Source of the DNA: a virus
Virus record (IMG/VR): IMGVR_UViG_3300020057_000054
Coordinates: 1-46,434 of that record
Length of the DNA stretch: 46,434 nucleotides
Strand: one strand, 5' to 3'
Shown here in pieces: positions 28,519 through 38,500 of this stretch. Below the pieces are notes generated by a model. That model ran no database searches. It worked only from the letters and a program-made list of their open reading frames with translations, and was not told the DNA's origin. Position 1 is the first letter of the stretch, and the number at the start of each line of letters is the position of its first letter. Position numbers and translations under genes: made by a program.

Positions 28519-31074
28519 ATGAGTACAAATAGTTTTAAAATTAAAAAATCATTAGTGGTTGATCCACAAGCAGGTTCAGTTGTTTCTGAAAAAGGAGAGC
28601 TCGCTTATAATGTCGCAACTGATAAATATGAAGGATACACTTCTTCTGCTGATCCTATTGTTCAAGAAGCTAAAACTTCTACTCTTACTAATAAAAATTT
28701 AGGAAACTCTAACAATACTCTTAGTGGTGCAACAGCTGCTACTTTGGTTAGTGGAGCAGGTACTCTTACATTAAATACTTCAGGTACTGCAACTGTTCCA
28801 AATGCTACTGATACATTAGTTGGTAAAGATACTACAGATATTTTAACTAATAAAACTATTGGTAATGCTCTCACTGTTACTCAAATTGCAACTCCTTCCA
28901 ATCCTTCTGCTGGTTTAAATAAGATTTACACCAAAGCAGATGGAAGCCTATATAACCTAAACTCCTCTGGCATTGAAACTCAAATCGGTAGCGGCGGTGG
29001 CGGAGTTAAGAATTACCTAGGTACGGTTAATAACGTAAATGGTAATGGTAATTTTGAATTAGGAGCTACCACTGGGTTTGGCTTATTCAACACTACACTC
29101 ACTAGCTTAATTCCTACTGGTGCTATTGTTGCTACTGCAGCCAGCATTACAACCTTTGCTACAACGAGCGTTAACAAGCTTGCTGGTAATTTCTCACTAA
29201 ACGTTGCATCAAGTGGTGTGTTAGCGGCTGGTCAAGGATTTATCTCTACTGCTTTTACTTTAGACCGTGAAGACCGTTCTAAGGTTCTTACTATCAGAGC
29301 AAATTACTCAGTTGAAAGCGGAACTGTAGTACAGTCTGCTAATTCTGGTAATACTTTTGCGGTTTACGCATATGACGTAACAAACTCAGCGTGGATTCAA
29401 CCTGCTGGTGTTTATTCGATGGATGGTTCTGGTGTTATCTCTAGTAATTTCCAACCTCCTAGTACGTGCACTAGTTTGCGGTTAGCGGTTCTTTGTATTA
29501 ATGCTACAGCTGGTGCAGTTTCGCTACTATTTGATGACATTACAGTTTCTCCTCAATCTTCTGGTGCAGGAAATGTAAAAGCTCCTACGCTTCAAAAGTT
29601 CCTATCTGGTAGCGGTACGTACACTACCCCCTCTAGTCCTGCTCCACAGTATATTAGAGTGAGAATGGTTGGTGGCGGCGGTGGCGGAGCCGGAGGAGGG
29701 ACCTCGGCGGTGACAGGGACGGCGGGAAACAGTTCCACCTTCGGGGCGCTCACAGCAAATGGTGGGCTTGCGGGGAGTTCCAGTGGTGGCGCTGGCGGAT
29801 CAGGGACGATTGGGTCTGGGTGGATCGGTAGCATACATCCCGGCAACGGAGGTAGTGGCGGTAATAACGTCATTCTACTCACCTATACCCTCGGCGGCGT
29901 AGGCGGTGGTTCGGCCATTTTCGGTGGTGGCGGCCTTGGTGCATCAACCTCAGCGGGTGGTGCGGGCGTTACTAATTCTGGTGGCGGTGGCGGTGGTGCA
30001 GGCACCACGAGTGGTAATAATGTCGGTGGTGGTGGCGGTGGTGGTGGTGGTGGCGTGCAAGCGTTGACCTCCGCAGCACCGGCGGCAACATACTCATACA
30101 CTGTCGGCGCATCCTCTGACGGTGGTGCGGGGTCCCAAACTACAGGCGCTGCGTCCGGCTCAGGCTACATCGAAGTCACGGAATTCTACGCACCAGTTAG
30201 TGCTGCTTCTGAAGGCGACGGTAGGGTTGTTGCAGCTAGCGTAGCTAATACAGCAGGAACTTCTATTCCTACTAATACAGATACAGCGGTTCCTTATGCA
30301 ACTACTACTTACGATACTCACTCGGCTTTTTCTGGAAGTAGCTTTACAGCTCCAGTCAGTGGTTATTACAGACTAACAACGACCCAAACTTGGGATAGTG
30401 CCAATTTTCTGAATGTTGTGTTAGACTTAATGTTCAAAAAGAATGGTTCTACCGTTGTTGCTCGAACATTGCTATATCCGCAGACTTCTACTGGATTATC
30501 GTGGTCACAGACTTTATCACAAACGATTAAACTGAATGCAGGTGAATATGCAGGGGTTTATGTTGCGCAAGGTTCTGGAGGATCAAGAACATTATTGACA
30601 GGTACTGGAACTAATGTATTTGCTGTTGAACAAGTTCAAGGTCCATCTAATATTAGCTCAGTAGAAACAGTAGCTGCTAGATCTAATGCAACCCCCACTT
30701 CAAGTGCATTTAATAATACTGCATATCTTATTTTTAGCGCTGTAAGTTATGATACTCATGCTGAATACTCAACTAGTACTGGCTTATATACAACTCCAAT
30801 ATCAGGTATTTATAATTTTGGGGGTCAATTTGGTATGTCGGGTGGATCTGTTGGTGGTTATTTAGAGATAGTTGTATATGTTAATGGATCATCGGCTTAT
30901 AATTTTATTCCAGCAACCCTAGCTACTGGAGAACAATTTATTCCTCTTAATCTTGATATTAAACTTAACGCTGGAGATACTGTTGGATTTAGATGGAATA
31001 CAGATAAAAGTTCTCCAGCAGTTAGTGGTGGAACAACAAAAAATACACTTAGTCTTCATAGAGTTGGAAATTAA
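28519..31074 (+). CDS. large tail fibre with glycine-rich domain and tandem C1q-like heads
   Basis: The 851-residue protein has: an N-terminal fibre segment (1-155, SLVVDPQAG, TSTLTNKNLGNS, TLVGKDTTDILTNKTIG), a beta-sandwich carbohydrate-binding-like domain (170-355, ending LLFDDITVSP), a glycine-rich domain (about 380-553, MVGGGGGGAGGGT and many Gly runs) and two C1q/TNF-like jelly-roll domains (about 570-715 and 725-851, each with YDTH, GIY/SGYY, and KLNAG motifs). The glycine-rich part resembles the polyglycine-type packing described in phage adhesins. Probable receptor-binding fibre. Confidence 0.8.
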   Translation: MSTNSFKIKKSLVVDPQAGSVVSEKGELAYNVATDKYEGYTSSADPIVQEAKTSTLTNKNLGNSNNTLSGATAATLVSGAGTLTLNTSGTATVPNATDTLVGKDTTDILTNKTIGNALTVTQIATPSNPSAGLNKIYTKADGSLYNLNSSGIETQIGSGGGGVKNYLGTVNNVNGNGNFELGATTGFGLFNTTLTSLIPTGAIVATAASITTFATTSVNKLAGNFSLNVASSGVLAAGQGFISTAFTLDREDRSKVLTIRANYSVESGTVVQSANSGNTFAVYAYDVTNSAWIQPAGVYSMDGSGVISSNFQPPSTCTSLRLAVLCINATAGAVSLLFDDITVSPQSSGAGNVKAPTLQKFLSGSGTYTTPSSPAPQYIRVRMVGGGGGGAGGGTSAVTGTAGNSSTFGALTANGGLAGSSSGGAGGSGTIGSGWIGSIHPGNGGSGGNNVILLTYTLGGVGGGSAIFGGGGLGASTSAGGAGVTNSGGGGGGAGTTSGNNVGGGGGGGGGGVQALTSAAPAATYSYTVGASSDGGAGSQTTGAASGSGYIEVTEFYAPVSAASEGDGRVVAASVANTAGTSIPTNTDTAVPYATTTYDTHSAFSGSSFTAPVSGYYRLTTTQTWDSANFLNVVLDLMFKKNGSTVVARTLLYPQTSTGLSWSQTLSQTIKLNAGEYAGVYVAQGSGGSRTLLTGTGTNVFAVEQVQGPSNISSVETVAARSNATPTSSAFNNTAYLIFSAVSYDTHAEYSTSTGLYTTPISGIYNFGGQFGMSGGSVGGYLEIVVYVNGSSAYNFIPATLATGEQFIPLNLDIKLNAGDTVGFRWNTDKSSPAVSGGTTKNTLSLHRVGN

Positions 31075-31075
31075 T

Positions 31076-31252
31076 ATGTACATGGGATTTAAAAAACTAA
31101 AAGAAAAAGTAGAGAAATCTGGAGCTAAAAATCCTGCTGCAGTTGCTGCCAAAATTGGCATGAAAAAGTATGGTAAAGAAAAAATGATGAAGGCAGCTCA
31201 TTCGGGTAAATCCTTAGCTCATGTTAAACCTAAAAAATCATACGGAATATAA
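31076..31252 (+). CDS. small basic phage protein, 58 residues
   Basis: It starts MYMGFKKLKEKVEKSGAKNP at ATG 31076, just after the fibre stop (a second ATG at 31082 is possible). The sequence includes AAVAAKIGMKKYGKEKMMKA and ends HVKPKKSYGI. The pattern KNP-x-A-x-AA-x-IG-x-KKYGK is a widespread small phage protein of unknown function, found next to structural genes. Confidence 0.65.
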   Translation: MYMGFKKLKEKVEKSGAKNPAAVAAKIGMKKYGKEKMMKAAHSGKSLAHVKPKKSYGI

Positions 31253-31254
31253 AA

Positions 31255-31413
31255 ATGTACAAATCGGACGCCCAACGTAAATTTTTTCATACTTTAACTG
31301 CCAAACAGAAGGGTATTTCTCCATCCGTAGTTAAAGAATTCGATGACGCATCTAAAGGAAAAAAACTACCTACATTTGCTAAATTAAAAAGTAAACTAGA
31401 AAAAGGTAAATAA
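31255..31413 (+). CDS. small basic phage protein, 52 residues
   Basis: ATG 31255 lies two bases after the previous stop. It reads MYKSDAQRKFFHTLTAKQKG, then ISPSVVKEFDDASKGKKLP. The order M-x-KS-x-AQR-x-FFH...KGISP-x-VVKEFD-x-A-x-KGKKLP is recurrent in phages. The function is unknown, and no metal or catalytic residues are seen. It ends two bases before the next gene. Confidence 0.65.
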   Translation: MYKSDAQRKFFHTLTAKQKGISPSVVKEFDDASKGKKLPTFAKLKSKLEKGK

Positions 31414-31415
31414 CA

Positions 31416-32612
31416 ATGAGTAGTCAATTAGATCCTGGTCAGTTAATAAAATTAGCAGGAGATGAAGTAAACAGCGCAATTCGCGTTAATGTAGTTGCAT
31501 CTGTTGCTGCTAATACAGTTGATATTATTTCTGGTGATGGGTCTTTTGATAAAGCTACTGTAACTGCAGCTAAAGCTTTAAAAGTGGATGGTAGTGCTGT
31601 CACACAACCAGTATCTGCAGCATCTCTTCCACTTCCTACAGGTGCAGCAACATCAGCTAATCAAGCAACTGAAATTTCTTCTCTTAGCTCTATTGACACT
31701 AAAACTCCAGCTTTAGGACAAGCATTAGCAGCAGCTTCAACTCCTGTAGTATTAACTGCTGCACAAATAACAACATTAACACCACTAACTTCAGTTATAG
31801 CAAATGCAGGTACTAACTTAAATACTTCTGCTTTAGCTCTTGATTCTACAGTAGCAAAAGATGCCTCTCTTACAACTCTTGATACTTCAGTTAATACTCT
31901 TTTAAAACCAGCCTCTACTTTAGCTGCTGTCACTACACTAGGAAATATTACAGGAACTATCTCTCTTCCAACTGGTGCATCTACCTCTGCCAATCAAACT
32001 AATAAAGCTCAATATACAAGAATTACTGATGGCACAGATGATGCTGATGTAACTGCTGCAAATGCACTAAAAGTTGATGGATCGGCTGTCACACAACCAG
32101 TATCTGCAGCATCTCTTCCCTTACCTACAGGAGCTGCTACTTCAGCTAATCAAGCAACCGAAATTTCTTCTCTCAGCTCTATTGATACCAAGGTTCCTTC
32201 TAATTTAACAGTGACTGCAACTCGTTTATTAGTAGACGGTTCTGGAGTAACCCAACCAGTATCTGGAACTGTATCAGCAACTCAATCTGGTAGTTGGTCT
32301 GTTTCTGATCTTGGATTTACCTCTTCAGAATTTGTAAGAAATGACTATACTGTAAATGTAACAACAGCTGCTTATGTTCAACTCATAGCTTCTACAGCTG
32401 CCGCATATCAAGAAATTGAAATTTTTGACTCTAGTGGTCAGACGCTAAAAATTGCTTTTGGAGCAGCTGCTTCAGAAGTTGATAAATTTTTAGTTTTCCC
32501 TGGTGGGAATGGCCGTATTAAACGAAACGTGCCAATTGGGACAAGAATTAGTATACGCGCTGTTTCTGCTACAGCAAGTGTCGGAGAAATTTCATTAAAC
32601 TTGTATGGTTAA
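31416..32612 (+). CDS. repeat-rich adhesin/decoration protein, paralogue of 18984
   Basis: The 398-residue protein carries the N-terminal LDPGQ segment (MSSQLDPGQLIKLAGDEVNS). Two near-identical copies follow of a module KVDGSAVTQPVSAASLPLPT-GAATSANQATEISSLSSIDT (about residues 50-90 and 216-255), separated by LLKPASTLAAVTTLGNITGT. The C-terminal 100-residue beta domain ends ISLNLYG. Modules are shared with 18984-20339. Likely surface-exposed virion component; duplication within the gene suggests length variation by recombination. Confidence 0.6.
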   Translation: MSSQLDPGQLIKLAGDEVNSAIRVNVVASVAANTVDIISGDGSFDKATVTAAKALKVDGSAVTQPVSAASLPLPTGAATSANQATEISSLSSIDTKTPALGQALAAASTPVVLTAAQITTLTPLTSVIANAGTNLNTSALALDSTVAKDASLTTLDTSVNTLLKPASTLAAVTTLGNITGTISLPTGASTSANQTNKAQYTRITDGTDDADVTAANALKVDGSAVTQPVSAASLPLPTGAATSANQATEISSLSSIDTKVPSNLTVTATRLLVDGSGVTQPVSGTVSATQSGSWSVSDLGFTSSEFVRNDYTVNVTTAAYVQLIASTAAAYQEIEIFDSSGQTLKIAFGAAASEVDKFLVFPGGNGRIKRNVPIGTRISIRAVSATASVGEISLNLYG

Positions 32613-32640
32613 TACTATACACTACCGAAGGGTACTTTAA

Positions 32641-33195
32641 GTGGGCGCGCCAATTATATTTAGTGGAAATGATGCAAAAACTCTTAAATCCAATATTGAT
32701 TTATTTGGCAATGCAAAAATATTAAGTGGTGCTGTAGATCCAACATCTGTTGCTACTTCTGCACCAAAGGGTTCTATATATCTCAATACAAGCACAGGAT
32801 TGACTTATAGGAAGTTAGATGCTGGTTCTACGACTAGTTGGCTCATCCTCGCTAGTTCTTCATCTGGTGACATTCTAGAGACAAGCTTTTCTTTAGCTAA
32901 TAATCAAGCTGCTGCAGCAAATGTGACAGGTCTTTCTTTTTCCAATAGCACTGTTAGATCTTTTGATGCTCTAGTTTCTGTTGCCATAGATGCAACAACT
33001 GATTTATTTGAAGTATTTACATTAAGAGGCATACAAAAAGGAGCTTCTTGGGATATGTCACAAACTAGTAATGGTGATGCTTCTTTAGTAGTTTTTAGTA
33101 TAACAACGGCAGGTCAAGTTCAATATACTGATGCCAATTATTCTGGTTTTGTATCTGGTACAGTAAAATTTAGATCAATCGTTACCTCGGTTTAA
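32641..33195 (+). CDS. tail-fibre-associated beta protein, paralogue of 28018
   Basis: The 184-residue product starts at GTG 32641 (MGAPIIFSGNDAKTLKSNID). The N-terminal part includes PTSVATSAPKGSIYLNTSTG, a common collar of phage fibres. The C-terminal part SLANNQAAAANVTGLSFSNS...FEVFTLRGIQKGASWDMSQT...VVFSITTAGQVQYTDANYSG matches the 28018 product. The start sits in a GC-rich GGGCGCGCC box. Likely virion adhesin. Confidence 0.6.
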   Translation: MGAPIIFSGNDAKTLKSNIDLFGNAKILSGAVDPTSVATSAPKGSIYLNTSTGLTYRKLDAGSTTSWLILASSSSGDILETSFSLANNQAAAANVTGLSFSNSTVRSFDALVSVAIDATTDLFEVFTLRGIQKGASWDMSQTSNGDASLVVFSITTAGQVQYTDANYSGFVSGTVKFRSIVTSV

Positions 33196-33207
33196 TAGGA
33201 GTTTTTT

Positions 33208-33696
33208 ATGGCAAATCCAAGTCCAAGTTTATTAGATAGTGGTCAAATAGTAAAAAAGATATACAATGAAAGTACAGATTCAATTAGAATTGAATTGGCT
33301 TCTGGAACTACTTTTGCTGTTGCATTAGATGCTGCTGATGGTGATAATATTGCTGAAAAAGGATTAAGTATTTCAACTAAAGCTAGTATTACGAATGCTA
33401 ATACTGGTGTAATTGTTGATGCTGCAGATTGCGCTGGATACAAATCTTTTAATCTTTATACAGCTACCACATCAACTATTATTGGAGCTCAAATTTGTAC
33501 TCTAGAAGTGTCTCCTTCTGATACAGACAATGTTTGGATCGCTACCACTTTAACTATCACTCCTAGTTTAGTTAATGGAACTGTTGTTGCTGGTACTGCT
33601 TCTAGTTCTATTGTTGCAAGACGTGCAAGAGTTTCTATTGCTGCTGCTATCACTTCTGGAACTTTTAATATTTACTTAGTCAAACAGGGCGTATAA
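33208..33696 (+). CDS. beta-rich structural protein, LDxGQ family
   Basis: The 162-residue protein starts MANPSPSLLDSGQIVKKIYN, sharing the LD-x-GQ...SIRI N-terminal segment with 16620 and 31416. The rest is a compact beta domain (FNLYTATTSTIIGAQICTLE, VWIATTLTITPSLV, ARVSIAAAITSGTFNIYLVK). The common N-terminus with unrelated C-terminal domains suggests a shared docking peptide. Its last base overlaps the next ATG. Confidence 0.55.
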   Translation: MANPSPSLLDSGQIVKKIYNESTDSIRIELASGTTFAVALDAADGDNIAEKGLSISTKASITNANTGVIVDAADCAGYKSFNLYTATTSTIIGAQICTLEVSPSDTDNVWIATTLTITPSLVNGTVVAGTASSSIVARRARVSIAAAITSGTFNIYLVKQGV

Positions 33697-34127
33697 TGGG
33701 TAAAATTTATTTAGGACCCAAAGAAAATACCGAAATAGCAAATACTCCTGTAGAAGAAATTTCTTCTCCTCTTTTCGTTTATGATAATTCTGCTATTCTT
33801 TTACAAAATAGAATTTCTGAATTAGAATATCAACTTCAAAGAACACAGATTCAATTCGTTGAGAGAATTAAAGAAGTAGAAGTTATTAAAGAAATAAAAG
33901 TAATTGAAGAGAAAATTATAGAAATTCCTATTGAGATTATTAAAGAAGTTATAAAAAAAGAATTTATAGAAATTCCTAAATATATAGAAGTTTTAAAAGA
34001 TAGAATTATTGAAAAAGAAGTAGAAGTTATTAAAGAAATTGAAAAAGAGATTAAAGTTGTTCCTCTATTGGTATGGGGAATAATGATAGTAGAAACCGTA
34101 ATCTTAATAGGATTACTAATTAAATAA
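33696..34127 (+). CDS. coiled-coil protein with repeated VEVIKEI motif and C-terminal membrane anchor
   Basis: The 143-residue protein has residues about 55-120 built from alternating VEVIKEI / EIPIEIIKEV / KEFIEIPKYIEVL segments, i.e. rhythmic Ile, Val, Glu and Lys. A single hydrophobic span near the C-terminus (VPLLVWGIMIVETVILIGLL, about 121-140) follows. Such a tail-anchored rod could span part of the periplasm or line the tail channel. No family is recognised. Confidence 0.6.
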   Translation: MGKIYLGPKENTEIANTPVEEISSPLFVYDNSAILLQNRISELEYQLQRTQIQFVERIKEVEVIKEIKVIEEKIIEIPIEIIKEVIKKEFIEIPKYIEVLKDRIIEKEVEVIKEIEKEIKVVPLLVWGIMIVETVILIGLLIK

Positions 34128-34142
34128 ACAGGAGATAGAAAA

Positions 34143-34541
34143 ATGGAAAAATTGATGAAATTGATGGAAAAGAAAAAGCAAGAGGGCAAACAAATGGACC
34201 CTATGTATAAAGAGAGTAAAATGAGTATGCTCAAAGCTCTTAAAGATGAGATGACTGGAATGATGAAGAGTGATCTTTCTCCTGAAAAAATGAAGGAAGT
34301 TAAAGTAGCCTCTAATTCTACAGAAGGTCTTGCTAAAGGTCTTGATAAGGCAAAAGAACTTATTGGTGATCCTTCTGGTCCTGAAGGCGAATCTGAAGAA
34401 GATGCATCTGAAGAAGGTGAATCTGATATGGAAGAATCTGCTGAAAGTCCTGAAGAAGAAAAAGCAGAAGGTGAACTTTCTTCTGAAGAAATTGACCAAC
34501 TTCAAATGCTTCTTACTAAACTTAAAAAATCTCAAGCTTAA
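34143..34541 (+). CDS. charged low-complexity protein, 132 residues
   Basis: The N-terminal 50 residues are Met- and Lys-rich (MEKLMKLMEKKKQEGKQMDP) and helical. The middle is Ser/Glu/Asp-rich (about 85-115, for example EGESEEDASEEGESDMEES). The C-terminus is a helix (EIDQLQMLLTKLKKSQA). It precedes the head-tail adaptor gene. It could be an assembly factor or internal head protein; nothing specific. Confidence 0.5.
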   Translation: MEKLMKLMEKKKQEGKQMDPMYKESKMSMLKALKDEMTGMMKSDLSPEKMKEVKVASNSTEGLAKGLDKAKELIGDPSGPEGESEEDASEEGESDMEESAESPEEEKAEGELSSEEIDQLQMLLTKLKKSQA

Positions 34542-34588
34542 GTTAGTTGCTTCAAAATCATATGAATTGTAATGTTAAGGAGTAGATC

Positions 34589-35590
34589 ATGCCGGTTGGC
34601 TATCTCACCTCAAGTTCTCTAATAGAAACTGTTAAACGTGAAGGCATGGTTCCTACTAGCCAAAATACCTTCACTGATGCAGATTTTTTAGCTATGGCTA
34701 ATCAAGAATTAAAGATTAGTATGCTTCCTGCTATATTAATTTATCATGAGGAATATTTTACTAGAGATAGTGCCGCTATTACTATAGTTGCAAATCAGAG
34801 TAGTTATGCTATACCTTATAGAGCAACTGGCGGAAAATTTCGAGAAGTATTTTATAAAGATACTCAAGGCCAATTGAGATCAATGTCCCGTATTAGTCCT
34901 GATCATAGGCCTCTTTATCAGCAATCTAGTTTCCAAAACAGATTTATTTATTTCTATCTCCAAGGAAATGAAGTAGTTTTGGTACCTGATGTTGGTGCAA
35001 CTCCTACGGGCTCTTTAGTATTTACTTATTATATACGCCCTAATGATTTAGTAGAGGAATCAAGAGCTGCTACAATTACAGGAATTTCTGTTGGTGCAAC
35101 TACTACAACTTATACAGTAGATCAAATTCCCCAAAATCTTACTCCTTTTGTTCAAGATGGAGTTACAATTTCTGGATTTTCTTTAACTTCTAAGTTAGAT
35201 CTTTTACAAAGAAGGCCTGGCCACAAAACAATAAGTTTTGATATTGTCCCTACTGCAATTAATACTGCTACTAAAACTATTACTGTTACTAGCACTGATG
35301 TTGATTCAACAGTTATTCTAGGTGATTATCTTAGTTTTGCTGGTGAGTGTATTATCCCTCAAATTCCTTCTGATTTACATGAAGTACTTGTTCAACGGGT
35401 GATACAAAGAGTTATGCAAGCATTAGGCGATCTTCAAGGCGCTCAATTAGCAACGGCTAAACTTTCTGAAATGGAAAAAAATATTGGGACTTTAATAGAT
35501 AATAGATCTGAAGGTAATCCACAAAAAGTTGTCAATATGCGCGGCCTACTTAGAAATGCAAAAATACAAAGATATCGATCAGGATATTAA
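34589..35590 (+). CDS. head-tail adaptor/tail tube (gp4/gp11-like) protein
   Basis: The 333-residue protein starts MPVGYLTSSSLIETVKREGM then FTDADFLAMANQELKISMLP, a pattern I associate with podovirus adaptor proteins that ring the portal. The C-terminal helix VLVQRVIQRVMQALGDLQGA packs against the portal in such proteins. It lies directly upstream of the nozzle gene, stop touching start. The order adaptor-nozzle is that of T7-like and P22-like phages. Confidence 0.7.
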   Translation: MPVGYLTSSSLIETVKREGMVPTSQNTFTDADFLAMANQELKISMLPAILIYHEEYFTRDSAAITIVANQSSYAIPYRATGGKFREVFYKDTQGQLRSMSRISPDHRPLYQQSSFQNRFIYFYLQGNEVVLVPDVGATPTGSLVFTYYIRPNDLVEESRAATITGISVGATTTTYTVDQIPQNLTPFVQDGVTISGFSLTSKLDLLQRRPGHKTISFDIVPTAINTATKTITVTSTDVDSTVILGDYLSFAGECIIPQIPSDLHEVLVQRVIQRVMQALGDLQGAQLATAKLSEMEKNIGTLIDNRSEGNPQKVVNMRGLLRNAKIQRYRSGY

Positions 35591-38500
35591 ATGGCTCAGA
35601 ACGTACTTTTAAAATCTGCGGGATTATACTCTTTTCCAAATCTCTTGTCCAGTATTCCCCAAGGCGCACTTTTAACTGCAAGTAACATTGTTATCAATAG
35701 AGATAATATTGCTGAATCAAGACGCGGATTTAAAATCTATGGTAGCGCTATGGGTAGTAGTGTATCTAATACTGCTCATCAATTATTAAATTATAAAGGT
35801 AGACTTCTTAGACATTATGGAGCATCTGCGGGTGAAAAATTAGAGTATGATAGTAATGGTACCGGCACATTTACACCTTTTAGTCTCCAATTAACTGGAA
35901 ATACTCATACTAACACAACAATTGACAATCTTTCTAGCACCGCACAACTATTTGTAGGAATGTTTGTATCGGGTACAGGTATTCCCTCTACTGCAACTAT
36001 TTCTTCAATCACTAGCAATACAGCAATTGTAATCTCTAGTGCTACAGCTTCTTCACTTACTGGAATAACTATAACATTTACTTTTAAAATTCAAGAAGTA
36101 TCAACAGGATTACGTCTTAAAGGTATTGAACAAAATGGTAATTTTTATTTTACGTCTTCAGAAGGCACTAAAAAAATATCTGTTCTATCTGCTTCAGGAT
36201 TATCTTCTGCTGTAATTACTAATTCTGGTGGTATAAAAGCTTTAGATTTAAAAGCTGATATTAATAATAATGTTGGATTTTTAAGTCCTAGTAGTATTAT
36301 TGCCTATAGGATAGTTTGGGGAATAAAGGACGCCAATCAAAATCTTATTCTTGGGACACCTAGTGAACGTGTCATTATAGAAAATCTAAATGCAACACTT
36401 TCTAAAACAGTTAATTTAAGAATAACGATTCCTAAAGTCGTAACTACTTCACATTTTTATCAAGTTTATAGAACTGACACTTTTTCTACAGTTAGTACAT
36501 TTGCTTTTACTGGAAACACTACTAATCTTAATACGACTATATCTAATATAGCAGATACTTCTTCTTTAGTTTCGGGAATGGTGATTACTGGAACAGGAAT
36601 ACCAGCATCAACAACAATTACTTCTATTTCAAGTGGAACTTCTATTGTTATATCTAATGCAGCGACCGCAACAAATACTGGAGTAACTCTAACTGTCGTT
36701 CAATCATTAGATATTGATCCAGGTGATGAGCAAGCTTTAGTATATGAGAGTAATCCTTCCATTTCAGATTTAACTGCAGGATTTTTAACAGTCACAGATA
36801 TTACTCCTAGCTCTTTCAGAGGAGCTAATTTATATACTAATGCAAATAGTGGAGAAGGTATTGCTCAAGCTAACGACATTCCTCCTTTAGCCAAAGATAT
36901 CACCTCTTTTAAAAATTATACATTTTTTGCAAATACTCAGACTAAACAAAAATTAAATCTTTCTTTATTATCTACATCACAACTTGTTTCTGGAACTTCT
37001 ACATTTACTATTACTGATGGAACTACAACCAATACATACACTTTTAAAACGACCTCTTTAACTGGAGATACTCATACTAATACAACAGTCGATAATATTT
37101 CTACCACTGCCGGTTTAACAGCAGGTCTTTCTCTTTCTGGTGCAGATTTTCAAGATGGAACTTATATAGTTAGAATTATAAGTGGAACTTCAATAGAAAT
37201 ATCGCAATTAGCTACTGCTTCTAATGTAGGAACAACCATAGTTTTTGCAACTGAAAGTATTTCGGCCAAACAAGTAGCTCTTTCTCAATTTGCTACGCCT
37301 AGTCAACAAGTAGATGAAACAGCAAGATCTTTGGTTAGAATTATTAATAGTCAATCAACAGAAATTACTAATGCATTTTATCTCTCTGGAGTTGATGAAA
37401 TTCCTGGAGCAATGAATCTTGAAGCTAGAAAATTAGATCAAATAGCTTTTTATTTAAATGTTAATAGCGCATCAAGTACTGGTATAGAATTTACACCAAA
37501 TTTACCAGTTTCCGGTAGTACCGTATCTTCTGATAATGAAGTTTCTCCAAATAGGATGTATTATAGTAAATTCCAACAACCAGAAGCTGTGCCAATTTTA
37601 AATTTTATTGATGTTGGACCTAAAGATAAAGCAATTATAAGAGTGTTAGGACTAAGGGATAGTTTATTTATTCTAAAAGAAGAAGGGATATATCGTCTTT
37701 CTGGACTTAGTGCTCCTTTTCAAGTTTATCCTTTTGATTTTAGTACTATTATAAAAGCTCCTGATAGTGCTGTTGTTCTTAATAATTTAATCTACATGTT
37801 TAGTAACCAAGGTATAAATACTGTTTCAGATAGTGGCGTTTCTATTATTAGTCGTCCAATTGAAGATAAATTAATTCCTTTATTGACTACTCAATATACA
37901 AACTTTACTACTGCAACTTTTGGAATTTCTTACGAAAGTGATAGAGCTTACTATATTTCAACGGTAAAAAATACTTCTGATACTTATGCTACTCAATGTT
38001 TGAGATTTAATACCTTTACAAATACTTGGACTATTTTAGACTTATCAAAAAGATGTGGACTTGTTAATCCTAGTAATGATAAATTATATTTTGGACCAAT
38101 TAATACTAATTATATTGAAGAAGAAAGAAAAACTTTTGATAGAACTGATTTTGCAGATAGAGAATTTGATCTAACTATCTTGTCAGGAGGAGTAGTAGGA
38201 ACATCTATATCTCTTTCTTCTGTTTCAAATATATCTATAAGTGATGTATTAATTCAAACTCAATATTTAACAATCAATCAATTTAATAGGTTATTAACTA
38301 AATTAGATAATGATAGTCTATTAAGTGACTCAAATTATTCTTCTTTATTGGCAGCTTCTGCAAGTATAAATTTAAGTAGTCAATTAGATATATTAATTAC
38401 AAAAATTAGAGATGATTCTGGAAGACAGTCGGTTGTTGGATTTACAGCCAATGCTTCTTATACTGCATTAATTGGATTAGGATCTGCATCATTTTCTGCA

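Noticed and set aside
29171-29179. TTAACAAGC inside the tail fibre gene
   Set aside because: It is in coding sequence, its right half does not match and no gene follows.
30004-30054. GGTGGC-type short repeats as a minisatellite
   Set aside because: They are explained by runs of glycine codons in the fibre's glycine-rich domain.
29592-30101. Antisense proline-rich open frames under the tail fibre
   Set aside because: They are the mirror of the glycine codons (GGN read backwards gives NCC) and have no start signals.
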